Source: Dehalococcoidia bacterium
GTDB lineage: Bacteria > Chloroflexota > Dehalococcoidia > Lucifugimonadales > UBA3495
NCBI GenBank assembly: GCA_022451925.1
Contig: JAKUNL010000021.1
Coordinates: 1 to 45,563 of the forward strand
Direction of reading: 5' to 3'
DNA length: 45,563 nt
In this document: piece by piece, positions 8,759-18,167 of the stretch
Layout of the letters: every line of letters starts with the position of its first letter
Position numbering within the stretch: position 1 is the first letter of the stretch
Program-made: the position numbers and the translations under genes
The notes under the pieces: generated by a model
What the model was told of the DNA's origin: nothing
What the model saw: only the letters and a program-made list of their open reading frames with translations
Databases searched by the model: none

Positions 8759-10438
8759 ATGTCGGCTCCGTTATTGATCAACACAATCCAGGAATCAGTT
8801 GCTTACGCGTCGGAAGCCGCCCAGCATGAGGGTGTGCTCCAACTGGATACCATGCCAGAAATTCAAGTGGAACGGCCGGGTAACTCTGAGCACGGCGATT
8901 TCGCAACAAATCTCCCTCTGAGATTATCCCGCGCCACGAGGATAAACCCCTTAGAACTGGCCCAGGCTATTGCCAAGCATATCTCCCCTAACGATGTCAT
9001 AGATCACGTTGAAGCAGCGCCGCCGGGTTTTATAAATTTTTACCTGAAACAATCCTGGCTGCAAAAACAGGTGGACGTCATTCGACAATCAGGTAGCAAA
9101 TTCGGTGATGTTGACACCGGACAAGGTCGGAAAGTGATGGTGGAGTTTGTCAGCGTAAATCCAACTGGCCCAGTCCACGTCGGGCACACCAGAGGTGCAG
9201 TATTAGGTAGCGCTCTGGCCAACGTTCTAGAAGCAGCAGGCTTTGAGGTAACCCGAGAATATTACGTCAATGACGCCGGCAACCAGATGCAAATGTTCTA
9301 CAAATCTGTTCTGGCTCGCTACCAACAAGAACTTGGCCAAGAAGCAGAAATTCCAGAGAACGGCTACATGGGCGAATATATCACCGAACTCGCAAAAGAC
9401 ATATTGAATGTTGAAGGTGACCGCTTCCTAAAAATGGCAGAGGAGCAGGCCTTATTGGAGATTGGCGACATTGGCCGCGAAAAGATTGTCTCGACCATCA
9501 AAGATGACCTTTCATCCATAGGGGTTGAATTCGACAACTGGTTTAGTGAGCGCAGCTTATTCTCGAGTGGCGAGTACGAAGAAACCATTGATTTCCTTAG
9601 AGAAAAGGATTATTTATCGGAACGGGATGGGGCACTTTGGTTCAACTCTGTGATGCTGGGTGATGATAAAGATAACGTCATTGTCAAGACATCCGGTGAA
9701 TCGACGTACTTCGCTTCAGACATAGTCTACCATCGCAACAAGCTGATCAAACGAAAGTTTGAATCGGTAGTAGACATCTGGGGAGCAGACCACCAAGGTC
9801 ACGTGCCGAGAATGAAGTCGGCGGTTGAAGCATTAGGCATTGACCGCGACCGACTTACAGTCCTTATCTGCCAGATGGTAACTCTCCGCCGTGGCCAAGA
9901 CGTGATGCGCGTGTCCAAACGCGGAGGGAACTTAATCACACTGCGAGAAGTGGCAGACGAAGTAGGGATAGACGCCTGCAGGTACTCCTTCCTAGCGAAG
10001 GCCCCGTCAACCCAGATGGAATTTGATCTGGAAATGGTTAAGAAAGAGTCGAACGAAAACCCAGTGTTCTACGTTCAATACGCTCACGCCCGCAACGCTA
10101 GCATCATCGAATTGGCCCGAGAGAGAGGAATCGACTGGAGCAACGGTGACATCAGCCTCCTAACCCACCCCAGTGAACTGGATCTGATCAGGGCGCTTCT
10201 ACGGCTCCCTGAATTGGTGGATGAGATGGCAACTATTCTTGAGCCCCACCATCTACCTCACTATGCCACCGAACTAGCCAATAACTTTCATAACTTCTAT
10301 GAGAACTGCCGGGTTGTATCTTCAAACGAATCGGACACCGCCATAACCGCCGCTCGGCTCAAATTGGTAGAAGCGGCTCTCATCGTATTCCGACGCACTC
10401 TGACTCTGATGGGAATGACCGTCCCGAATCGGATGTAA
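8759..10438 (+). CDS. argS: Arginyl-tRNA synthetase
   Basis: This class I synthetase loads arginine onto tRNA-Arg. Residues 1-100 are the ArgRS-specific N-terminal domain (ERPGNSEHGDFATNLPLRLSR). The HIGH motif appears as NPTGPVHVGHTRGAVLG near residues 131-147, and the C-terminal DALR-type anticodon domain runs from about residue 435, starting FYVQYAHARNASI. The KMSKS region reads VMRVSKRGGNL. The 559 residues are normal for the family. ATG at 8759 is fixed by the N-terminal domain and the upstream G-rich ribosome binding site. No operon partner is evident downstream, where an 840-bp gap follows. Confidence 0.97.
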   Translation: MSAPLLINTIQESVAYASEAAQHEGVLQLDTMPEIQVERPGNSEHGDFATNLPLRLSRATRINPLELAQAIAKHISPNDVIDHVEAAPPGFINFYLKQSWLQKQVDVIRQSGSKFGDVDTGQGRKVMVEFVSVNPTGPVHVGHTRGAVLGSALANVLEAAGFEVTREYYVNDAGNQMQMFYKSVLARYQQELGQEAEIPENGYMGEYITELAKDILNVEGDRFLKMAEEQALLEIGDIGREKIVSTIKDDLSSIGVEFDNWFSERSLFSSGEYEETIDFLREKDYLSERDGALWFNSVMLGDDKDNVIVKTSGESTYFASDIVYHRNKLIKRKFESVVDIWGADHQGHVPRMKSAVEALGIDRDRLTVLICQMVTLRRGQDVMRVSKRGGNLITLREVADEVGIDACRYSFLAKAPSTQMEFDLEMVKKESNENPVFYVQYAHARNASIIELARERGIDWSNGDISLLTHPSELDLIRALLRLPELVDEMATILEPHHLPHYATELANNFHNFYENCRVVSSNESDTAITAARLKLVEAALIVFRRTLTLMGMTVPNRM

Positions 10439-11278
10439 CACACCCTCACCCCAAGCCAACGGAATCAACCCGATTGTGTGTATTTCCTTGAATCTACTGA
10501 ATTATCAGGATTGTTACCCTGGAAGAAGATGATTGAATACGTGAATTCCTTGGTATTCATTGAGCAGACTTGCGAGGCATATTTTAACGAGTTAACGACC
10601 TTTGGAACACCAGTACTTTCCCCTCCAGCTCCAACTTCGACCAAGTTTTCGACAACCACTATGACCCATTAAGTAGACTGAAGGAATCTTCCGAGAATTG
10701 GACTTCTTGTTCCGTAGGTACAGCACTCCCTAATCACCGGGGGATTATTCTCTATGGACTGATCACCGATTGCACCTGACCAACATTTTGGCTTACTGAA
10801 CAAGTCCTCGATTTCATTGAACCAGGCGTTGCTTGTTGAACTGCTTGCATCAGCAGCGCTCCTATTGGGAAGAGTACTTGGGCGCCAACGGCTTTAATAA
10901 CCCAGACGCGAACATTCAAGCTAACAAATCATAATCGATGTACCCATTACAATACGGTGTTTCAAAAACCGATACCGGAGAGATACGAATCCCAGATTCT
11001 GCCAAGCGATGTCACCACCAACAGGCAGTACAAGTCGAAATTCATCTTGTACTGGCCGCTTCTTTAGGTTTATGATTGCGTTGTCATCTGGTAATGGACG
11101 AAATATAGATTCAAGAATGGATTCAGATGTGAATTCGAGAATCGTATAAGCGCCAGTCACTTAACTCTCTGCTTCGCAAACGGCCTTAGGGAATGGCTCG
11201 TAAAATTTCGACAACAGCAAACTAAGCCGTCTTTTTAGGCCTTCTTCTGCGGCAGGTAAAATAACCAAGATCGATTAG
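10439..11278. other. 840-bp stretch without a confident gene
   Basis: No RNA gene, terminator or recognised protein was found between argS and the ABC exporter pair. Short open frames exist on both strands: 10478-10672 plus, 10465-10659 minus, 10921-11160 minus. None has a recognisable family or a strong ribosome binding site. The 79-residue minus-strand frame 10921-11160 (GTG start, weak GAGAG upstream) is the most protein-like. The stretch may be a decayed gene. Confidence 0.5.
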
Positions 11279-13126
11279 ATGTCAACACTCGTCCGAATCA
11301 CTAAGATCGCCTGGCAGTTTAGGCTGCGTCTGATTTTTGCCTACGCAAGCTTCCTCTTAGCCGTCGGTGTATCTTTGCTCATACCCCAGCTCTTCGGAGA
11401 AGCCATCGACCTGCTGGTTAACGTTGATGAGGATGGCATCGCTGGGAAATCGGTCGAGACGATCACTCTACTCTTTTTCGCCTTAGCGATCCTGGGAGCC
11501 AGCTTACTACGTGGCTTTCTCGACTTTGCCCGAACTTACTGCACTGACTCTCTCTCACAGAAAGTGTCATATGTATTTCGGAACGAGTTTTACAACAAGC
11601 TTCAGCATCTGAGTTTTGCCTACCACGATAAAGAACACACCGGCGACCTCATGTCCAAAGCCACTGCCGACGTCGAATCGGTACGTCGTTTCGTTAACAT
11701 GGGACTGGTTCGTGCGCTAGAAGTCATCGTACGCCTTATAGCGTTGCTTCTGATCCTAAACTTGATGAACTGGGAACTCACCCTATTAAGCCTAGTGTTC
11801 GTACCGTTTATCGTCATTCGGTCATCAATGGTGATGGGACGACTACGGCGCATGTGGCTGCAAGTTCAAGAGCGAATGGGTGAGGCCGTCACCATTCTCC
11901 AAGAGAACCTGGTCGGCATCCATGTGGTGAAAGCTTTTGCATCTGAGGAGTACGAGAAGGAGAAATTCGCCAAGAAAGCCCGGGAACTTAGAAAGGAATA
12001 TTTCGAATCAGAACGATTGCAAGGCACCAACAGCGCCTGGATGACATTATTTTTCACAGCGGGTCTTGGTATCATCCTCTGGTACGGCGGCTGGGAAGTC
12101 ATCAGGGGGGACATGACCGCTGGAGAACTGACTAAATTCATCCTCTACCTGAACCAGTTGACCTTCCCAATCAGGATGTCTTCATTCATCATCAACGCAT
12201 TCTCCAGGGCTATTTCCTCTGGTGGCCGGCTCTTTGAGGTGATTGACGCCGACTCTCCAGTCTTAGAAAAACCCAACGCCATGGTTTTAGAAAAGGCCAA
12301 AGGGAACGTAGAGTTCAACGATGTTTCGTTCTCTTACTCGAACCGGGTTCCGGCTCTGCAGCACGTCGATATATCAGCCAAACCAGACCAAATAACCGCA
12401 ATATTAGGTGCCCCTGGAAGCGGAAAAAGCACAATCGTAAATCTACTACCAAGGTTCTATGATGTGGGTGAAGGCAGCATCACCATTGACGGGCATGATA
12501 TCCGAGACCTGACTCTAGACTCCTTACGCATTAACGTCGGAATCGTCCAACAGGACGTGTTTTTGTTCAGTGCCACCATCCATGACAACATTGCCTACGG
12601 AAAGAAGGACGCCACTAGAGAAGAGGTGATTCAAGCGGCCAAGATAGCTCAACTTCATGACCACATAGATTCTCTTGAAGACGGGTATGATACCTGGGTG
12701 GGGGAACGCGGTTCAACTCTTTCCGGCGGCCAACGACAACGCCTGTCTATCGCCCGAAGTATACTGACCGACCCACCAGTATTGATATTGGACGACTCCA
12801 CATCGAGTGTGGATGTTCAGACTGAACGAATGATCCATCAGGCCATGATAAACGTGATGAAGAACAGGACGACTTTCGTCATCGCCCATAGGCTAAGCAC
12901 CGTTAGGGAGGCTGACCTCATTATCGTATTGAAAGATGGACAGATTGTGGAACAGGGCACGCATGACGACCTGCTGGCTAAACAAGGTATATACCGAGAT
13001 ATCTACGACCTACAGTTACAACCCCAAGAGGAAATGTTACTTGATGCACCCATCATAAACCCGGTTGATGAAACACTTGGAGTAGTAAGCCCGCGACTGA
13101 CTACTGACCTTGGAGGAGACAACTGA
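11279..13126 (+). CDS. ABC exporter half-transporter with a degenerate catalytic site (subunit 1)
   Basis: The 615-residue protein has an N-terminal exporter-type membrane domain (residues about 1-320, six helices) and a C-terminal ATPase. Walker A is GAPGSGKST (377-385), the Q-loop is VGIVQQDVFLFSATI, the signature LSGGQ is at 481-485, and the H-loop is VIAHRLSTV. Walker B reads VLILDDSTSSVD, with Asp506 where the catalytic Glu normally sits. That replacement marks the degenerate nucleotide site of heterodimeric exporters such as BmrC/BmrD and TM287/288. Its stop TGA overlaps the next start by one base (TGATG), so the two half-transporters are translationally coupled. Substrate unknown; drug or lipid export is typical. 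Confidence 0.93.
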   Translation: MSTLVRITKIAWQFRLRLIFAYASFLLAVGVSLLIPQLFGEAIDLLVNVDEDGIAGKSVETITLLFFALAILGASLLRGFLDFARTYCTDSLSQKVSYVFRNEFYNKLQHLSFAYHDKEHTGDLMSKATADVESVRRFVNMGLVRALEVIVRLIALLLILNLMNWELTLLSLVFVPFIVIRSSMVMGRLRRMWLQVQERMGEAVTILQENLVGIHVVKAFASEEYEKEKFAKKARELRKEYFESERLQGTNSAWMTLFFTAGLGIILWYGGWEVIRGDMTAGELTKFILYLNQLTFPIRMSSFIINAFSRAISSGGRLFEVIDADSPVLEKPNAMVLEKAKGNVEFNDVSFSYSNRVPALQHVDISAKPDQITAILGAPGSGKSTIVNLLPRFYDVGEGSITIDGHDIRDLTLDSLRINVGIVQQDVFLFSATIHDNIAYGKKDATREEVIQAAKIAQLHDHIDSLEDGYDTWVGERGSTLSGGQRQRLSIARSILTDPPVLILDDSTSSVDVQTERMIHQAMINVMKNRTTFVIAHRLSTVREADLIIVLKDGQIVEQGTHDDLLAKQGIYRDIYDLQLQPQEEMLLDAPIINPVDETLGVVSPRLTTDLGGDN

Positions 13127-15051
13127 TGAGAGCTTCGGGACCAGGAGGCGGAGTCGGTGGCATGATGGGCGGCATGAAAGGGTTGGGCGCCAGCGGTATG
13201 CGCACGGCCAACGAAGACAATCTAAGCGACGATTCAATCGTCGGTTCAGCGTACGACCACAAAGTCGTTGTGAGACTGATGACTTACATATGGCCATATA
13301 AGCGCGACGCGTTAATAGCCATAATAGCCGTGCTCATTTACACCCTGGGTAACGTATTAGTCCCATGGTTGATGATGACAGGCATAATCTGGGCGGTTGA
13401 ACCTGGTGACGTTTCACGGTTGCACATCATCGGGCTTATATTCGCCGGCGTGACAATTCTTCACTTCGGGGCAAATTACATCCAATTCGTATTCATGCCT
13501 AAGGTGGGTCAAGGAATTCTATATTCTTTGCGTACCGGTATGTTTAACCACCTCCAAGAACTCTCACCTTCCTTCTTTCACCGCACATCAGTAGGACGCA
13601 TCATGTCTCGTAGCCAGAGCGACGTTCTCCAGCTCCAAGAGACCTTTGAACTGATGATTCAGAGCTTCTCTGATGCCCTCAGTTTGGGAGGAATCATAAT
13701 CTTCATGATGTGGATTGATTGGCGACTAGCTCTTGTAAGTATGAGCATACTGCCAGTCTTGTTATTCGTTTTGACCTACTGGCAGAGATTCGCCAGACAC
13801 TCATTCATGCGAATCCGCCGTGCAATCGCCATGGTTAACGGTGAGTACAATCAGAACATAACAGGTATCAGGGTTGTAGAAAGCTTCAACCGGCAGGATG
13901 CCAACATGGAGCACTTTGACGAGCTGAACAGCGAACACCTAAACGCCAACATGGAAGCAAGCCGATACTCCGGTGCACTTCAGCCGTTCGTTGAGACCCT
14001 TATGGGTATCGGCATGGGTTTCGGCGTTATCTTAGTGGGCGGAATAATGGTCAAGGGAGGAGATTTAGATTGGGCAGTACTAGTAGCTTTCGCCCTCTGG
14101 ATCCAACGATTTTTTGAACCGGTTCGCCATCTAACCATGCAGTACAGCCAGCTCCAACGTGCCATGGCGGCTGGAGTCCGTATATTTGAGGTTCTCGACC
14201 TAAAGCCAGAGGTAGTGGATAAGGAAGGCGCTACCACCCTGCCAGAAATACAGGGCACTATCAAGTTTGAAGACGTAAATTTCGAATACGTAAAGGGTGT
14301 TCCTGTACTGAAAGACATCAACCTACACATCAACCCTGGTGAGAACGTGGCATTAGTCGGTTCCACTGGCGCCGGGAAGAGCACATTGGTCACGCTGATA
14401 CACCGGTTCGCCGACGTTACAAATGGCCGCATCACCGTAGATGGACACGACATACGAGATGTCACGCGCCATTCGTTAGCCAGCCAAATGAGCATGGTCT
14501 TGCAAGAACCATACCTATTTTCAGGGACAGTAGCCGACAACATACGATACAACAATGAAAGCCTCAGTGACGACGAAGTGGTCACTGCAGCGAAAACCGT
14601 CGGCGCACATGACTTCATCATGTCGCTTGACCTTAGTTATAGCACGGTATTAGCTGAGCGAGGTATTAATCTAAGCGTGGGGCAACGTCAATTGCTCAGC
14701 TTTGCACGGGCCGTTGCAGGCGATCCCAGAGTCATCATCCTAGACGAGGCAACCGCGAATATCGACACCCACACAGAAGTCCTGATTCAGCAGGCACTGC
14801 AAGAGGTTCTGAGGGGCCGTACATCGATTGTCATCGCACATCGCCTCTCAACAGTCCGAAACGCGGATAACATCGTGGTTCTAGATCAAGGCAGACTGGT
14901 GGAACAAGGTAACCATGATGAATTACTCGCTAAAAAAGGTGGAATCTACGCCAGGCTATACGCGGTTAACTACGGGTTACCAGTGGACGATGAAGGCAAT
15001 GCTGTTAAAGGCGACTCTCCCAGCATGACACCAACACCCGCCGGAGATTAA
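13126..15051 (+). CDS. ABC exporter half-transporter with an intact catalytic Glu (subunit 2)
   Basis: The 641-residue partner of the preceding gene begins with a Gly/Met-rich tail (about 30 residues) before the six-helix membrane domain. Its ATPase has Walker A GSTGAGKST (412-420), Q-loop MVLQEPYLFSGTV, Walker B VIILDEATANID with catalytic Glu541, and H-loop VIAHRLSTV. The signature is LSVGQ (516-520) instead of LSGGQ. In a heterodimer this altered signature would face the Walker B Asp506 of subunit 1, and the canonical LSGGQ of subunit 1 would face Glu541 here. This gives one weak and one active ATP site. The start is fixed by the ATG overlapping the upstream stop, with GGAGGAG just before it. 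Confidence 0.93.
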   Translation: MRASGPGGGVGGMMGGMKGLGASGMRTANEDNLSDDSIVGSAYDHKVVVRLMTYIWPYKRDALIAIIAVLIYTLGNVLVPWLMMTGIIWAVEPGDVSRLHIIGLIFAGVTILHFGANYIQFVFMPKVGQGILYSLRTGMFNHLQELSPSFFHRTSVGRIMSRSQSDVLQLQETFELMIQSFSDALSLGGIIIFMMWIDWRLALVSMSILPVLLFVLTYWQRFARHSFMRIRRAIAMVNGEYNQNITGIRVVESFNRQDANMEHFDELNSEHLNANMEASRYSGALQPFVETLMGIGMGFGVILVGGIMVKGGDLDWAVLVAFALWIQRFFEPVRHLTMQYSQLQRAMAAGVRIFEVLDLKPEVVDKEGATTLPEIQGTIKFEDVNFEYVKGVPVLKDINLHINPGENVALVGSTGAGKSTLVTLIHRFADVTNGRITVDGHDIRDVTRHSLASQMSMVLQEPYLFSGTVADNIRYNNESLSDDEVVTAAKTVGAHDFIMSLDLSYSTVLAERGINLSVGQRQLLSFARAVAGDPRVIILDEATANIDTHTEVLIQQALQEVLRGRTSIVIAHRLSTVRNADNIVVLDQGRLVEQGNHDELLAKKGGIYARLYAVNYGLPVDDEGNAVKGDSPSMTPTPAGD

Positions 15052-15072
15052 CAGTAAGGCTTCGGCATAAGC

Positions 15073-15103
15073 AAAAAAGGCCCGCTCTCGAACGAGCCTT
15101 TTT
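15073..15103. terminator. Rho-independent terminator after the ABC pair
   Basis: AAAAAGGC pairs with GCCTTTTT, with an inner CG/CG pair and an 8-base loop. There is an A run on the left and a T run on the right. It lies between the ABC genes and the convergent DsbA/FrnE-like gene, so it can end transcription from both sides. Confidence 0.8.
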
Positions 15104-15121
15104 CCCACACGTCAGCAGCGG

Positions 15122-15778
15122 TTACTCTTCAGACGAGGAAGGGACACCCTCGCTTAAAAAACGCTCCATGGCCATCTTGAACGTTTCGTATGGCTGTGCC
15201 CCAGTGAAGAGCAAGTTTCCGACCAAGAAAGTCGGAATACCGCTGATACCATAACCAAGAGCTTCTTGGTATTGGGCCATGACTTCCTTGGCGTAGATCC
15301 CTTCTTCCAGACTCTTCACCATATCATCTGCGTCCAAACCTACTTCATGGCCCACCTTATGGAGAATCTCCATCTCGCCAATGTCCTGTCGGTCCTCCCA
15401 GAACGCCTTATAGGCAGCGTGGTGAAACTCCAAGAATTTCCCATGCTGTTGAGCATATTCTGTGGCTTCCAGGGCATAAAGGGTATTAGGAGTCCTTCTA
15501 GCTGGTCGCATGATGAGACCAGCATCCTTGGCCTGGCTTCTTAGTGGCTCGGATAACTCATCTTCGGTCTCTCCTGGCCGCTGGGGACGCTCTCTGCCCT
15601 CTTTTGGGGTGTCTGGACGCAGTAGGTAGGCCCGGCCTTGCACGGCTATCTCATACTCGCTCGCCAACTTGTCGACTCTCTCCAGGCCGACGTAACACCA
15701 GGGTCAAATGTAATCGTACCAAACCGAAATATTTACCGGCCGGTTATATTGGTTGGTGGTCTGAGTATTTTCCTCCAT
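15122..15778 (-). CDS. DsbA/FrnE-like thiol oxidoreductase, predicted selenoprotein (in-frame UGA at 15704-15706)
   Basis: Read through one in-frame TGA, the frame from ATG 15778 encodes 218 residues of the DsbA-fold FrnE/2-hydroxychromene isomerase-like family. The N-terminal strand NISVWYDYI is followed by U25-P-W-C28-YVGLERVDKL, where homologues have CPWCYVG. The rest is the helical insert, the helix HHAAYKAFWEDRQDIGE and the cis-Pro segment GISGIPTFLVG. GGAGGG lies 5 bases before the ATG. Beginning at the TTG 15667 gives 181 residues and loses the active site. Selenocysteine should act as the redox nucleophile. A possible SECIS is a GUCG/CGAC stem about 12 nt after the UGA, whose loop begins with G. 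It is convergent with the ABC genes. Read-through itself is inferred. Confidence 0.85.
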
Positions 15779-15906
15779 ATGGACCCTCCAATATGAAATA
15801 GACTGTTGGAATCCGCCACTAGTGGACATTTCTCGAAATCATTGCCACAGGGTACCATTTACCGAGGTAAAGTCACCACAGGAGAGTCGGCCTAACTAGA
15901 AGATGC

Positions 15907-16614
15907 TTAGGCCAAATCCTCCAGAACCTGGAGCAACTCAGATAAGCTGGAAATAGTCAAGCAGCCTTCGGATTCTGGAGTGTGACCAGTCCGATCGATC
16001 AAGACCGCTTTCATACCAACTCTCTGAGCGCCCATAACATCAGACCGAACCTGGTCGCCGACGTGGAGAATCTCATCGAGTCTGGTACCGACCTTTTCGG
16101 CGGCAGCAATGAAGATTGGCGGATGAGGCTTTTCGATTCCAACTTCTCCAGAACCGACGGCGAAATCCAAGTAAGGCGCCAGGCCGACCCGCTGGCAGAG
16201 TTCTCCTAGGTCCTGTCGTAGATTGGTGATTATCCCAACCTGGTAGCCGGACTCCCTCAACTGCTCCAGCGCAGTGACAGAATCGTCGAACGGCACGAAA
16301 TCCTTAGGGACTGACATGGCCATCTTCCAAACCCGCTGCGCCAAATCCATAGATACTTCGATACCGGCGGTCGCTAATATCAACTGCTCATATCGACCAA
16401 AGAATTCCAAACGCTCCTTATCAGAACGTTTGGAGAGGGGCCGGTCCTCATTCTCGCGGTTGAAGAGCACATCAGCCACCGCATAACCGTGAATGATCTC
16501 TTCTTCTTGAACTGTCAGGCCAAGTTCGTGGCAGGCGGCCTGCTGTATCCCCTCCAATGGAGGCCAAAACCTGACCAGGGTATTGTAAAAATCGAAGGAG
16601 ACCGCTTTGATCAT
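15907..16614 (-). CDS. HAD-superfamily hydrolase
   Basis: The 235-residue HAD phosphatase has motif I FDFYNTLVRF (nucleophile Asp8), motif II GIITNLRQD near residue 128, a Lys in IEKPHPPIF and motif IV HVGDQVRSDVMGAQRVGM near residues 195-213. A helical cap lies between motifs I and II (C1 type). It resembles the REG-2/YjjG-like and haloacid dehalogenase-like groups. The substrate cannot be told. ATG at 16614 has a G-rich upstream stretch. It lies upstream of the DsbA/FrnE-like gene on the same strand, separated by about 130 bp. Confidence 0.85.
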   Translation of the reverse strand: MIKAVSFDFYNTLVRFWPPLEGIQQAACHELGLTVQEEEIIHGYAVADVLFNRENEDRPLSKRSDKERLEFFGRYEQLILATAGIEVSMDLAQRVWKMAMSVPKDFVPFDDSVTALEQLRESGYQVGIITNLRQDLGELCQRVGLAPYLDFAVGSGEVGIEKPHPPIFIAAAEKVGTRLDEILHVGDQVRSDVMGAQRVGMKAVLIDRTGHTPESEGCLTISSLSELLQVLEDLA

Positions 16615-16910
16615 GAACCCGCCCGTTGAACGGAATCTTGGGTAGCCGTGGGCCGTAGAAGCCTAGTCTTCCAGACACAAACGCAGTCCAATCAAGTCAA
16701 TCTGGAATTTCGGCATTCTAGCATAAGAGGACTTTGATGGAAAACCTATTTGGCCATAAAAGTTCGATACCCCAAGCATTTTATTATCAATTAATCCTTT
16801 GTGTATTTCCTTGATCCTAAACACGAATAACCAACGTTAGTCTTGCGTGACTCGAGGCCAATGAGTATGCTTGGGGAACTTTCCGGTTGCCTAGAGTAGG
16901 GAGTAATTCA

Positions 16911-17366
16911 ATGAAAGTCGCCGTTGGCGCGGACCATGCTGGTTTTGATCTCAAAGGCGAAATCGTGTCCTGGCTGCAGTCTCAAGGACATCAGGTTAGT
17001 GACGTCGGGGCCCACACCATGGATCCAAACGACGACTATCCGGATTTCGCCTTAGCCGTAGCTGATTCGGTCCTCGCTGGTAATACAGAAAGGGGCATTG
17101 TGGTCTGTGGGAGCGGAGTCGGTGCCAGCATCACTGCCAACAAGGTTAAAGGTATCCGAGCTTGTCTCTGCCACGACTCATACACGGCTCGACAAGGTGT
17201 GGAACACGACAGCATGAACGTTATTTGCATTGGCGGTCGTGTTATAGGTATAGAGCTAACAAAAGTTGTGATAGAAGCTTTCCTAGGAGCTAGTTTCATC
17301 AAGGAAGAACGGTTCCAACGCCGCCTTAACAAGTTAATCCGAGTGGAGCATAACGAACTGCCCTAA
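16911..17366 (+). CDS. rpiB: Ribose-5-phosphate isomerase B
   Basis: RpiB interconverts ribose-5-phosphate and ribulose-5-phosphate in the pentose phosphate pathway. The 151-residue protein starts MKVAVGADHAGFDLKGEIV. It has the DYPDFALAVADSV block, the catalytic Cys in GIVVCGSGVGASITANK and CHDSYTARQGVEHDSMNVICIGGRVIG, which binds the substrate phosphate. ATG at 16911 is chosen because AGGGAG lies 7 bases upstream and the conserved protein begins there. A TTG at 16887 would add eight unconserved residues. otsB ends close by on the other strand. Confidence 0.94.
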   Translation: MKVAVGADHAGFDLKGEIVSWLQSQGHQVSDVGAHTMDPNDDYPDFALAVADSVLAGNTERGIVVCGSGVGASITANKVKGIRACLCHDSYTARQGVEHDSMNVICIGGRVIGIELTKVVIEAFLGASFIKEERFQRRLNKLIRVEHNELP

Positions 17367-17384
17367 CCATGTTGGCTAACTTTT

Positions 17385-18167
17385 CTAAAGCTGGGTCAAA
17401 AGAGTAAGCGCCTGCTCCACCTCGGTCGGCGACTCCAGTTGATGGAGTGCTGTGGTATTCTGCCGGGTACCTCCGATGTATACCGCTACCCCCCCAACGT
17501 TCTGCACAGCAACGAATCCATCTTCGTCCATTTGATCGTCACCAAAAAAAATAGGAATCGGGTTGTCACCGCAACCTCGGCGTATCTGCTCAATCGCTCG
17601 GCCCTTACCCCATGAGATATTAGGCATAATCTCGGCCACATTTGTGCCCCGGGTTATCTTCATCTGCCCGGATTCCACATAGGGTTTTACAGTGGCGATT
17701 AACATTTCGTCCACCTGTGCACTGTAATGGTCCGGAGTGTTTCTAAAATGTACGGTCAAAATCAAGCGTTTGTTGTCGATAACTATTTCGGGAACATCAG
17801 ACAACTCTTGCTGCAACTTCCTTGCAATTTCCGACAGAGAATCGGAAAAATCGGAAGCTCCGCAATGCACAAAATCCACTCCTAATCCACTAATCTCAAG
17901 ACCATCATTACCTGCATATACCAGGCCTGGAACTGCCACCATGGACTCAAGATCCGGCAAGCTCCTGCCGCTGATAACACCCACCACGAACCGATCCATG
18001 TTAGCAAGTATCGAGAGCAGACAACGTGTTTTCTCGGTGAGAATGGCAGTCTCTGGGCGGGCGACGATCGGCGTGAGGGTACCGTCGTAATCGCAGACCA
18101 ACAGAACGCGATCGGCGGCCAATAGTTTGCGGCTTACAGACGGCCAAACATTCAGTAGATGCGGCAT
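17385..18167 (-). CDS. otsB: Trehalose-6-phosphate phosphatase
   Basis: The 260-residue HAD-type phosphatase matches trehalose-phosphatase. Motif I is LLVCDYDGTLTPIV (nucleophile Asp26, acid Asp28), followed by GVISGRSLPDLE and LVYAGNDGLEI. HAD motif IV is PIFFGDDQMDEDGF near residues 210-223, with WGKGRAIEQI before it. It would remove phosphate from trehalose-6-phosphate to make the compatible solute trehalose. OtsA, the synthase partner, is not in the window. There is little Shine-Dalgarno signal before ATG 18167, so the transcript may be leaderless. Confidence 0.92.
   Translation of the reverse strand: MPHLLNVWPSVSRKLLAADRVLLVCDYDGTLTPIVARPETAILTEKTRCLLSILANMDRFVVGVISGRSLPDLESMVAVPGLVYAGNDGLEISGLGVDFVHCGASDFSDSLSEIARKLQQELSDVPEIVIDNKRLILTVHFRNTPDHYSAQVDEMLIATVKPYVESGQMKITRGTNVAEIMPNISWGKGRAIEQIRRGCGDNPIPIFFGDDQMDEDGFVAVQNVGGVAVYIGGTRQNTTALHQLESPTEVEQALTLLTQL

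Noticed and set aside
10465..10672. Two short overlapping frames on opposite strands after argS
   Set aside because: Neither has a ribosome binding site or known family, and one must be a shadow of the other.
15122..15667. 181-residue DsbA-like gene starting at TTG 15667
   Set aside because: The protein begins at ATG 15778 with a better ribosome binding site and continues through the in-frame UGA; the shorter form lacks the active site.
10473..16815. Repeat of TGTGTATTTCCTTGA near 10475 and 16800
   Set aside because: A single 15-base match without flanking similarity or more copies; probably chance.
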